Made by a program: the position numbers and the translations under genes. The notes beneath the pieces are model-generated. The model saw nothing but the letters and a program-made list of their open reading frames with translations, did not search any database and was not told the origin of the DNA. 5,137 bases of DNA from Pseudomonadota bacterium (lineage in GTDB: Bacteria; Myxococcota; Myxococcia; Myxococcales; Myxococcaceae), in assembly GCA_023424585.1 (NCBI GenBank), contig JAFADT010000540.1:1-5137 (forward strand), given 5' to 3'. Positions 1-5,093 of this stretch are shown here, one piece after another (the stretch's first letter is position 1; each line of letters begins with the position of its first letter).

Positions 1-2525
1 TTACCACAGAAGCATGCAATGACTATTATGCCCTGGGTCGTAACTTACCGGAGGGACTATGGGAGCAGATTGGTCCGGCTTTAGGAGATATAGAAAAGGC
101 CACAGGGAAAAAATTCGGGGACAAAGATAATCCTTTGCTGGTCTCTGTCCGTTCCGGAGCGAAATTCTCCATGCCCGGTATGATGGATACCATCCTTAAT
201 CTCGGGCTTAATGATGAGACAGTAGAGGGTCTTGCTGCCTCTACTCAGAATGCCCGGTTTGCTTATGACAGCTACCGGCGTTTTATTCAAATGTTCGGTG
301 ATGTGGTGCTGGAAGTAGAGCATCATGAATTTGAAAGAATTCTGGAAGAAGCCAAGGAAAAACAAAATGTCAATTACGACTCGGAGCTTACGGCAGAGAG
401 CCTCAAGGGAGTTGTGGAAGGGTATAAAAGGCTCATTCAGCGCCGTACAGGAAGTCCTTTCCCGTTAGATCCTATGCAACAGCTGGAACAGGCTATCTTA
501 GCCGTCTTCCGTTCCTGGAACAATGATCGGGCTATCGTCTATCGGAGGATCAATAGCATTCCCGATGACATCGGTACGGCAGTCAATGTGCAATCCATGG
601 TCTTCGGCAACATGGGCAACGACTCCGGTACGGGAGTAGCCTTCACCCGCAATCCTTCCACAGGTGAGAGAGCCCTTTATGGTGAGTATCTTATGAATGC
701 TCAGGGTGAGGATGTGGTGGCAGGTATCCGTACCCCTCAGCCTATCAAAAGCCTCGAAGATGAGAATAAAGCGATCTATGCTCAATTCGTAGAAACCTCA
801 AATAGCCTGGAAGCCCATTATCGGGATATGCAGGATATTGAATTTACCATTGAGCGGGGCAGACTCTATATTCTCCAGACCCGGAATGGGAAACGCACTG
901 CTCCGGCAGCCATCCGCGTCGCCGTGGAGCTGTGCCGGGAAGGAGTTATCTCTAAGGAAGAAGCTATTGCCCGGATTGAGCCTGGTCAGTTAGACCAACT
1001 GCTCCACCGCCGTATGGACAGTGAAGCTAAACTAGAGGTTATTGCCAAAGGACTTCCCGCTTCACCGGGGGCAGCTTCCGGCAAGATTATTTTCGATGCC
1101 GATGAGGCTGAGCGCCTGGGTCACACCGGCGAGAAGGTCCTCTTAGTGCGAACTGAGACCACACCGGACGATATCCACGGGATCTTGGCAGCTCAGGGGA
1201 TTCTGACCAGCCGGGGGGGCATGACCAGCCATGCCGCTGTGGTTGCCCGCCATATGGGGAAACCTGCGGTATGCGGCTGTGAGGCCCTGCGGATTGATTA
1301 TGCCCATAATACAGTAACCATCGATGGGGTGACTTACTCGGAAGGAACCTTATTCTCCATTGACGGGACGACCGGCCGTGTCATTAAAGGAGAGGTTCCC
1401 ATGATTGACCCTGAACTCAGCGAAGAGTTCAAGGAATTATTGAGTTGGGCTGATCAGATTCGTACACTTAAGGTCCTGGCTAACGCCGATAACCCCCGTG
1501 ATGCTCAAAAGGCCCGGGATTTTGGAGCCCAGGGCATTGGGCTTTGCCGGACTGAGCATATGTTTATGGATCCGGCCCGTATACCCATTGTTCAGGAAAT
1601 GATTCTCGCCCAGACCCTGCCGGAAAGAGAAGTGGCTTTAGCCAAACTTCTTCCTATGCAGGAAGAGGATTTCTACGGGATTCTTAAAGTTATGGCCGGA
1701 TTCCCGGTAACCATCCGTCTTCTCGATCCTCCCCTCCATGAATTCCTCCCCAATGTCGAGGAACTGGTGGTGGATATCACTAAGCTGAAAATGCAGGGAG
1801 ATCATGAAGAAGAACTGAATGAGAAAGAAGCCCTCCTGAGAAAAGTCCGCGCCCTGTCCGAGATGAACCCCATGCTGGGGCATCGGGGCTGCCGTTTGGG
1901 GATCACCTTCCCTGAGATCTATGCTATGCAAGCCCGGGCGATTTTCCAGGCAGCGGCCCGCCTTGTCAAGGAAGGGTATGAGATCTATCCGGAGGTTATG
2001 ATCCCGCTGGTTATCCATGTCAAGGAGCTGGCAAAACTCCGCAAGGTCACCGAGGAGACCGCCCAAACTGTCATGGCAGAACAGGGCGTAACTTTCTCTT
2101 ATACAATAGGCACCATGATCGAAGTGCCCCGGGCTGCCCTGACCGCCGATGAAGTGGCCACAGCCGCCGATTTCTTCTCCTTCGGCACCAATGACCTGAC
2201 CCAGACGACCTTAGGCTTCTCCAGGGATGACGCTGAAGGCAAATTCCTTCCGGCTTATCTGGAGCAAAACATCCTTGAACACAATCCTTTTGCCGTTCTT
2301 GACCGCATTGGCGTGGGCAAGCTGATGAAAATGGGAGTACAACTTGGCCGGGAAGCCAATCCAGGCCTCAAAGTGGGCATTTGCGGTGAGCATGGGGGAG
2401 ATCCCTCATCCATCGAATTCTGTCACCAAATCGGCTTGAATTATGTGTCTTGTTCACCATTCCGGGTGCCTATCGCTTGTCTGGCTGCGGCCCAGGCAGC
2501 ACTGAAAGGTAAGGGTCAATCGTAG
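1..2525 (+). CDS. ppdK: Pyruvate,phosphate dikinase, 5'-truncated by window edge
   Basis: Cytoplasmic enzyme that reversibly interconverts pyruvate + ATP + Pi and PEP + AMP + PPi; in anaerobic Firmicutes it serves glycolysis or gluconeogenesis at the pyruvate/PEP step. The frame is open from the first complete codon (position 3), giving 840 visible residues that begin TTEACNDYYALGRNLPEG, an internal PPDK sequence. Family members are ~875-890 aa, so ~40-45 N-terminal residues lie outside the window; the TTG at 135 is internal, not a start. In visible numbering: ATP-grasp-type nucleotide-binding domain to ~residue 300, ending in YILQTRNGKRT (Q292, R294); swivelling phosphohistidine domain with GGMTSHAAVVAR and catalytic His410 (codon 1230-1232); C-terminal TIM-barrel PEP/pyruvate domain with GLCRTEHMF (R516), TIRLLDPPLHEF (R572), E707, FGTNDLTQT (N730) and GICGEHGGD with catalytic Cys794 (codon 2382-2384). 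All key residues are present with no frameshift. It stops at TAG 2523-2525, followed by a strong terminator. Confidence 0.98.
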   Translation, partial: TTEACNDYYALGRNLPEGLWEQIGPALGDIEKATGKKFGDKDNPLLVSVRSGAKFSMPGMMDTILNLGLNDETVEGLAASTQNARFAYDSYRRFIQMFGDVVLEVEHHEFERILEEAKEKQNVNYDSELTAESLKGVVEGYKRLIQRRTGSPFPLDPMQQLEQAILAVFRSWNNDRAIVYRRINSIPDDIGTAVNVQSMVFGNMGNDSGTGVAFTRNPSTGERALYGEYLMNAQGEDVVAGIRTPQPIKSLEDENKAIYAQFVETSNSLEAHYRDMQDIEFTIERGRLYILQTRNGKRTAPAAIRVAVELCREGVISKEEAIARIEPGQLDQLLHRRMDSEAKLEVIAKGLPASPGAASGKIIFDADEAERLGHTGEKVLLVRTETTPDDIHGILAAQGILTSRGGMTSHAAVVARHMGKPAVCGCEALRIDYAHNTVTIDGVTYSEGTLFSIDGTTGRVIKGEVPMIDPELSEEFKELLSWADQIRTLKVLANADNPRDAQKARDFGAQGIGLCRTEHMFMDPARIPIVQEMILAQTLPEREVALAKLLPMQEEDFYGILKVMAGFPVTIRLLDPPLHEFLPNVEELVVDITKLKMQGDHEEELNEKEALLRKVRALSEMNPMLGHRGCRLGITFPEIYAMQARAIFQAAARLVKEGYEIYPEVMIPLVIHVKELAKLRKVTEETAQTVMAEQGVTFSYTIGTMIEVPRAALTADEVATAADFFSFGTNDLTQTTLGFSRDDAEGKFLPAYLEQNILEHNPFAVLDRIGVGKLMKMGVQLGREANPGLKVGICGEHGGDPSSIEFCHQIGLNYVSCSPFRVPIACLAAAQAALKGKGQS

Positions 2526-2584
2526 AAAAGGCTCATAAAACCTTGTGTAGCAAGGGTTAGATGGAATTTATTAAGCCAAAATAT

Positions 2585-2639
2585 AGGGTGCTGGAAACTG
2601 AAATCTTGAGTGATTTTGGTGTCCAGTACCCTAATTTTT
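2585..2639 (+). terminator. Intrinsic terminator of ppdK
   Basis: The outer arms AGGGTGCTGGA (2585-2595) and TCCAGTACCCT (2622-2632) pair over 11 bp with one G-U wobble. Inside them CTGAAATC and GATTTTGG pair over 8 bp (two wobbles) around a 6-nt loop, with a 2x2 internal loop between the two helices. A run AATTTTT follows directly. It lies 60 nt after the ppdK stop, so it should end the ppdK transcript and isolate the next unit. Confidence 0.85.
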
Positions 2640-2770
2640 GTAAAAAATCAGGGATTTAGAGGGAAAATGAGGTAGTCATAAATTGATTTAGTTGCACTTT
2701 TATAAAATATAAGTGATTAGCCCTATCCATCTGAAATGGGTGAATAGAATGATTGAAACAATATGTTTAA

Positions 2771-2799
2771 TTGACAAAGCAATAAACGTATATTATGAT
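2771..2799 (+). promoter_or_regulatory. Sigma-A promoter of the MarR/nitroreductase unit
   Basis: The -35 is TTGACA (2771-2776, perfect consensus), the spacer is 17 bp, and the -10 is TATGAT (2794-2799, five of six). The predicted start of transcription is near 2806, giving a short leader of ~23 nt before the TTG start at 2829. A promoter this close to consensus would be strong unless repressed, which fits a gene coding for its own repressor. Confidence 0.85.
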
Positions 2800-2812
2800 T
2801 TGTATGTACAAA
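2799..2812. promoter_or_regulatory. Candidate MarR operator palindrome
   Basis: TTTGTATGTACAAA is a perfect inverted repeat (6-bp arms, 2-bp centre) that begins on the last base of the -10 box and covers the predicted transcription start. MarR-family dimers typically bind short AT-rich palindromes of about this size in their own promoters. Position and symmetry support an operator; binding by the adjacent protein is inference. A short palindrome in AT-rich DNA can also arise by chance. Confidence 0.55.
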
Positions 2813-2817
2813 CAAAT

Positions 2818-2825
2818 GAGGTGAT
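2818..2825 (+). promoter_or_regulatory. Ribosome-binding site that decides the TTG start
   Basis: GAGGTGAT matches the 16S anti-Shine-Dalgarno complement AGGAGGTGAT closely and places the TTG at 2829 at normal spacing. No in-frame ATG or GTG gives a better placed start, so TTG is preferred. Confidence 0.8.
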
Positions 2826-2828
2826 TAT

Positions 2829-3284
2829 TTGGACTGTAAATATGATATAGACGAAAAGGATTGCGAACTTAATGGCTGCCTGTTTTTTATTGCTACAAAG
2901 CTTGCGCGAGAATTGGGGAAAATAGCGGATGAGGCTTTCAGCAAAACAGGGTTGTCACCGAGCCATGCGTTGCTCTTGTACATTGTCAATCTCAAAGGAG
3001 GTATATACCAAAAGGAAATTGGCGAAATGCTACATTTGACGCCGTCCACCATAACACGCCTAATTGAGAAGTTGGAGAGAAAAGGGCTTCTTTCTAAAAA
3101 AACAGAAGGAAAGAATGTTTATCTTTGTACAACATCAGAGGGCTTGGTCATGCAACAAGAAGTCATATCGTCATGGCATCAGCTACACAACGAGTATAAA
3201 GGAATCCTGACCGAAGAAGAAACCGCTCGTTTTATAGAAATCAGCGGCAAATTGCTAGGGAAATTAGGTGAAAAAACTGTTTGA
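2829..3284 (+). CDS. MarR-family winged-helix transcriptional regulator
   Basis: 151-aa cytoplasmic DNA-binding protein, the usual length for the MarR family, whose members bind as dimers to palindromic operators and are usually released by a small ligand or by cysteine oxidation. An N-terminal dimerisation helix (~residues 16-40) leads to LSPSHALLLYIV (42-53). The winged helix-turn-helix follows: QKEIGEMLHLTPSTITRLI (61-79, recognition helix from ~71), KLERKGLLSK (81-90), and a wing ending VYLCTTSEG (97-105). C-terminal helices (~107-148) complete the dimer interface. Four cysteines are visible: C3, C12 and C17 clustered at the N-terminus, and C100 at the end of the wing strand. It starts at TTG behind a strong ribosome-binding site, and its promoter is overlapped by a palindrome. 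The nitroreductase gene follows 76 nt downstream with no terminator between, so it is the likely target together with the regulator itself. The inducer is unknown. Confidence 0.93.
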   Translation: MDCKYDIDEKDCELNGCLFFIATKLARELGKIADEAFSKTGLSPSHALLLYIVNLKGGIYQKEIGEMLHLTPSTITRLIEKLERKGLLSKKTEGKNVYLCTTSEGLVMQQEVISSWHQLHNEYKGILTEEETARFIEISGKLLGKLGEKTV

Positions 3285-3346
3285 TTGAGATTTTTCAGAT
3301 TGCCGAGCGGGTAGGAAATACGCTCGATAACTGCTATAAAACAAAT

Positions 3347-3352
3347 AAGGAG
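3347..3352 (+). promoter_or_regulatory. Ribosome-binding site of the nitroreductase gene
   Basis: AAGGAG lies 8 nt before the ATG at 3361, fixing that start. I see no good promoter in the 76-nt gap, so the gene is probably read from the promoter at 2771. Confidence 0.8.
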
Positions 3353-3360
3353 AGTTTGAA

Positions 3361-4083
3361 ATGGAACTGAATGTGGACTTATATCATTCGATTGCACAGC
3401 GTAAATCAAGTCGTAAATATGAAATGCAGCCGTTGGCAAAGGAAATAATTGACGAAATGGAAAATACAATCAAAGCATTTCAGTCGCTTTATCCCACTGT
3501 GGCACTTGAATATCGTTTTGCGAAGACAACGAAAGGCAATTTTAAAGCGGAAGCTCCGCATTATTTAATCGTCAGCGGGAATGGAAAGAACGGTGAAATG
3601 GAGGCGGCTGGTTTCCTATTCGAACAGCTGGTGTTGTGGCTTGACGCAAAAGAAATCGGGAGCGTTTGGTTAGGTTCGACAAGGGACACTGATAAGAACA
3701 ATGCCGATAATGACATTATCACGCTGGCTTTTGGTCGAACCATGGAACCGGTGCACAGGGAAAAGAGCGAATTCAAACGCAAGCCGATAAACGAAATCAC
3801 GAACGCGCCGGACGATGCGTGTATTCAAGCTGTACATTTAGCCCCATCGGGTATGAATATTCAGCCTTGGTATTTCGAAAAGACGGCAGACAAAGTTTTG
3901 GTTTATCAACGGAAATTGAAACTGCCAGTTTCGCTTGTATATAAGTTAGCTGATTTGGATATGGGGATTGCACTGTGTCATTACGCATTGGCTTGTGAAA
4001 AAAACAGGAAGCCTTTTGTGTTCACCCGTAAAGCGAAAATGCAAGATAAATCAGGCTATATACCCTTTGGGATAATTGAGTAA
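3361..4083 (+). CDS. Nitroreductase-family flavoprotein (TM1586-like)
   Basis: 240-aa soluble protein with the sequence pattern of the nitroreductase fold, best matching the single-chain TM1586-type putative nitroreductases in which two half-domains form one FMN site. Visible signatures are AQRKSSRKYE near the N-terminus (12-21, the usual flavin-phosphate-contacting arginine region), GFLFEQLVLWLDAKEIGSVW (84-103), the linker EFKRKPINEI (137-146), HLAPSGMNIQPWYF (159-172, the typical APS.MN.QPW motif), and LADLDMGIALCHYALAC (196-212). Family members are FMN-dependent, NAD(P)H-using reductases in many cases, but the physiological substrate of TM1586-like proteins is generally not known, so nitro reduction is not implied. 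There is no signal peptide or membrane segment. It sits directly downstream of the MarR gene, and such pairs usually respond to xenobiotic, quinone or electrophile stress; that role is inference here. It ends at TAA 4081-4083. Confidence 0.9.
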   Translation: MELNVDLYHSIAQRKSSRKYEMQPLAKEIIDEMENTIKAFQSLYPTVALEYRFAKTTKGNFKAEAPHYLIVSGNGKNGEMEAAGFLFEQLVLWLDAKEIGSVWLGSTRDTDKNNADNDIITLAFGRTMEPVHREKSEFKRKPINEITNAPDDACIQAVHLAPSGMNIQPWYFEKTADKVLVYQRKLKLPVSLVYKLADLDMGIALCHYALACEKNRKPFVFTRKAKMQDKSGYIPFGIIE

Positions 4084-4121
4084 AAGTGTTCCATAATGTG
4101 AAAAAATGAGATTGTTGGTAT

Positions 4122-4150
4122 TTGATAGCCGCCGTCCAGGCGGCTATCAA
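4122..4150. repeat. Perfect 12-bp inverted repeat, GC-rich stem
   Basis: TTGATAGCCGCC (4122-4133) and GGCGGCTATCAA (4139-4150) are exact reverse complements around a 5-nt loop (GTCCA). The hairpin lies 38 nt after the nitroreductase stop. No T-run follows on either strand, so it is not a standard intrinsic terminator. It could stabilise the 3' end of the message, act with the hairpin at 4198 in ending it, or be a copy of a dispersed REP-like element. Confidence 0.75.
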
Positions 4151-4197
4151 TGCAAAATAGACCAATTGAAGTAAATTTAGAATAAACAACGAGAACA

Positions 4198-4240
4198 AGG
4201 GTATCGCTCACTTAATTTTAAGTGGCAGTACCCTCTTTGT
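4198..4240 (+). terminator. Probable terminator hairpin after the nitroreductase gene
   Basis: AGGGTAT (4198-4204) pairs with GTACCCT (4228-4234) over 7 bp with one wobble. After a single C/A mismatch and two further G-C pairs with one bulged T, CACTTA (4209-4214) pairs with TAAGTG (4219-4224) around the loop ATTT. The sequence that follows, CTTTGTGTT, is only moderately T-rich, so termination may be incomplete. It separates the nitroreductase unit from the promoter at 4257. Confidence 0.65.
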
Positions 4241-4245
4241 GTTAC

Positions 4246-4263
4246 TCATCAACAAGTTGATGA
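4246..4263. promoter_or_regulatory. Candidate operator palindrome over the -35 of the 89-aa gene
   Basis: TCATCAACAAGTTGATGA is a perfect inverted repeat with 8-bp arms and a 2-bp centre. The right arm contains the whole -35 hexamer (TTGATG, 4257-4262), so a dimeric protein bound here would block RNA polymerase. No regulator gene for it is visible in the window unless the 89-aa protein itself binds DNA. An inverted repeat of this size can occur by chance in 5 kb; its placement is what makes it notable. Confidence 0.5.
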
Positions 4264-4285
4264 TTGTAATGAAATGTATTATACT
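4257..4285 (+). promoter_or_regulatory. Sigma-A promoter of the 89-aa gene
   Basis: The -35 is TTGATG (4257-4262), the spacer is 17 bp, and the -10 is TATACT (4280-4285). Transcription would begin near 4292, giving a leader of ~66 nt before the ATG at 4358. It lies just after the preceding terminator hairpin, as expected for a new transcription unit. Confidence 0.7.
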
Positions 4286-4311
4286 GGAAATATATGAATA
4301 TTGGTAAATTG

Positions 4312-4343
4312 TTGTTTCTTTTAAGGAAATTTAAAAGAAATAG
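4312..4343 (+). promoter_or_regulatory. Leader hairpin abutting the ribosome-binding site
   Basis: TTTCTTTTAA (4315-4324) and TTAAAAGAAA (4331-4340) are perfect 10-bp complements around the loop GGAAAT. Three further weaker pairs (T-G, T-A, G-U) extend the stem to 4312/4343. The base of the stem touches the first G of the G-run that serves as the Shine-Dalgarno. It could act in the RNA, by tuning translation or protecting the 5' end, or in the DNA as a protein-binding palindrome. Confidence 0.6.
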
Positions 4344-4352
4344 GGGGGTGAT
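4343..4352 (+). promoter_or_regulatory. Ribosome-binding site of the 89-aa gene
   Basis: GGGGGGTGAT contains the extended Shine-Dalgarno GGTGAT and a run of six G. The ATG at 4358 is correctly spaced; a second ATG follows directly at 4361 and could also be used. Confidence 0.75.
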
Positions 4353-4357
4353 TATTT

Positions 4358-4627
4358 ATGATGTATCCATATATGACTTTTGCTGATGAAACAGAGATAG
4401 TGCATTCCCATATCATTGAAGATAATGGAGTCCAACGCGTGGAGGTTCACTTTGAGCGCCCTACCGAAGAAGGCTTTGATATGGCAAGGTGTGTTTTGCC
4501 GACATATACGTGGATTAGGCGTGAAGGCTTCACTGATCAAGAGATTAGTAAATTTGAAAGATTTCTTCGCAGCAATGCTCATTTACTTTATAAATATGCT
4601 GCGGCTGGGGGGATAAAAATTACCTAG
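4358..4627 (+). CDS. Conserved-looking small protein of unknown function, 89 aa
   Basis: I cannot assign a named domain family. The protein starts MMYPYMTFADETEIVHS, continues with EVHFERP (29-35), GFDMARCVLPTYTWI (39-53) and EISKFERFLRSNAHLLYKYAA (62-82), and ends AGGIKIT. It is acidic in its first half, has no signal peptide or transmembrane segment, and reads as a compact cytoplasmic protein (a beta-rich N-terminal half and a helical C-terminal half, by eye). It resembles small hypothetical proteins I recall from Clostridia, but I cannot name a function. It has a good promoter, a leader hairpin and a strong ribosome-binding site, so it is very likely expressed. Its stop (TAG 4625-4627) overlaps the start of the downstream DUF4160 remnant by 5 nt in another frame, which suggests the two were once translationally coupled, as in small two- or three-gene modules of toxin-antitoxin type. 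That role is speculation. Confidence 0.8.
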   Translation: MMYPYMTFADETEIVHSHIIEDNGVQRVEVHFERPTEEGFDMARCVLPTYTWIRREGFTDQEISKFERFLRSNAHLLYKYAAAGGIKIT

Positions 4628-4802
4628 CCTGTTTCGCATCGGTTCTTATTTAGTATTTTTCTGGTCAAATGAAAATTTTGAACCAATTCATGTGCACATA
4701 GGTAAAGGAAAACCTAGCTCTAACGCAACTAAGGTATGGTTGACGGCCTCAGGCGGCTATCGGCGGAAGCAGATTGGAACAGAAGTAGAATGCATGGAGT
4801 GA
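4620..4802 (+). pseudogene. DUF4160 protein remnant, start codon and C-terminal half lost
   Basis: In the frame of position 4623 the sequence reads PSLFRIGSYLVFFWSNEN, then EPIHVHIGKGKPSSNATKVW and LTASGG: about 45 residues with the hallmark DUF4160 pattern (aromatic FFWSNEN followed by the EPIHVHI histidine motif and a K.WL stretch). Family members are roughly 80-95 aa, begin with M-P at exactly this point, and continue past the SGG. Here the codon where ATG is expected (4620-4622) is TTA, an in-frame TAA lies at 4614-4616, and no ATG, GTG or TTG occurs in the N-terminal part. After the SGG (about 4757) similarity ends, and a 14-codon unrelated tail runs to TGA 4800-4802. The G-run at 4607-4612 would be a correctly spaced ribosome-binding site for the lost start. 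DUF4160 genes often sit beside DUF2442 genes and have been proposed as toxin-antitoxin-like; no DUF2442 partner is visible here. A rare CTG start (4629) cannot be ruled out. Confidence 0.7.
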
Positions 4803-4848
4803 AAGCCTTGCGACGTAATGGATTAAGATAATTTAATATCATGTATAT

Positions 4849-4893
4849 AAGGTGCTGACGGATAATATTTTGACTGCTAGCACTTTATTTTTT
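4849..4893 (+). terminator. Terminator-like hairpin after the DUF4160 remnant
   Basis: AAGGTGCT (4849-4856) pairs with AGCACTTT (4879-4886) over 8 bp with one G-U wobble. The loop is long (22 nt), and a T-rich tail A-TTTTTT (4887-4893) follows. It is placed where the transcript of the 89-aa gene should end. The long loop makes it weaker than the ppdK terminator. Confidence 0.5.
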
Positions 4894-4907
4894 AAAACAG
4901 TCGTTTC

Positions 4908-5093
4908 ATGCAATTCAGAACTGAAAAAATATGCATTAAGGAACACTTTTTGTTGGATGATGGAACAGTTTTTGATGCGGAAAAGTGGGAATTGGTATAT
5001 TTACCAAATATAATCAGAGTTTTTATTCTGGTGCTAAATAAGAGATTGCTCTGCTTGCAGCAATTATTTTGTAATGCTGAAGCGCGGGTATGA
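4908..5093 (+). pseudogene. Possible gene fragment, unrecognised
   Basis: A 61-codon frame opens at an ATG with no Shine-Dalgarno upstream (the preceding bases are CAGTCGTTTC). Its first ~34 residues, including EHFLLDDGTVFDAEKWEL, have the composition and codon pattern of a real soluble protein. The rest (IIRVFILVLNKRLLCLQQ) looks like non-coding translation and overlaps the possible leftward gene from 5023. I read it as the possible remnant of a longer gene that was cut near 5010. I do not recognise a family, and it may be noise. Confidence 0.25.

Larger units (their letters stand above)
2526..2828. other. Intergenic region between ppdK and marR-type gene
   Basis: About 300 bases without a gene. 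From left to right it holds the ppdK terminator, ~130 nt of AT-rich sequence in which I see no convincing ORF, and then the promoter, palindrome and ribosome-binding site of the MarR gene. Base composition drops visibly to AT-rich just after the ppdK stop and stays so for the rest of the window. Confidence 0.8.

Noticed and set aside
135..137. TTG as the start of the dikinase gene
   Set aside because: The frame is open and matches PPDK sequence all the way back to position 3; the true start lies outside the window.
81..2393. Leftward open frames inside ppdK (for example 498-785 and 1638-2066)
   Set aside because: They are antisense shadows of a complete, well conserved gene, with no family resemblance or start signals of their own.
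2723..2747. Imperfect hairpin CTATCCATC/GGTGAATAG upstream of the MarR promoter
   Set aside because: It has a central mismatch and a wobble pair and lies outside the promoter; such structures are common in AT-rich DNA.
3304..3326. CGAGCG/CGCTCG hairpin between the MarR and nitroreductase genes as a terminator
   Set aside because: The stem is only 6 bp with an 11-nt loop and no T-run follows; it is more likely neutral, or a minor structure within a shared transcript.
2820..4357. GGTGATTATTT shared by the leaders of the MarR gene and the 89-aa gene
   Set aside because: The GGTGAT part is simply the extended Shine-Dalgarno sequence, and the AT-rich tail is the usual spacer; no common regulation needs to be assumed.
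4416..4616. 66-codon rightward frame inside the 89-aa gene
   Set aside because: It lies in another frame of a better supported gene, has no ribosome-binding site, and its product has no recognisable character.
4870..4898. TTGACT-17-TAAAAC promoter in front of the 61-codon frame
   Set aside because: The -10 is poor, the site overlaps a terminator-like hairpin, and the downstream ATG lacks a ribosome-binding site.
4871..4902. Alternative pairing GACTG/CAGTC competing with the hairpin at 4849 (riboswitch or attenuator)
   Set aside because: The alternative stem is only 5 bp and no regulated gene with a proper start follows; no riboswitch consensus is visible.
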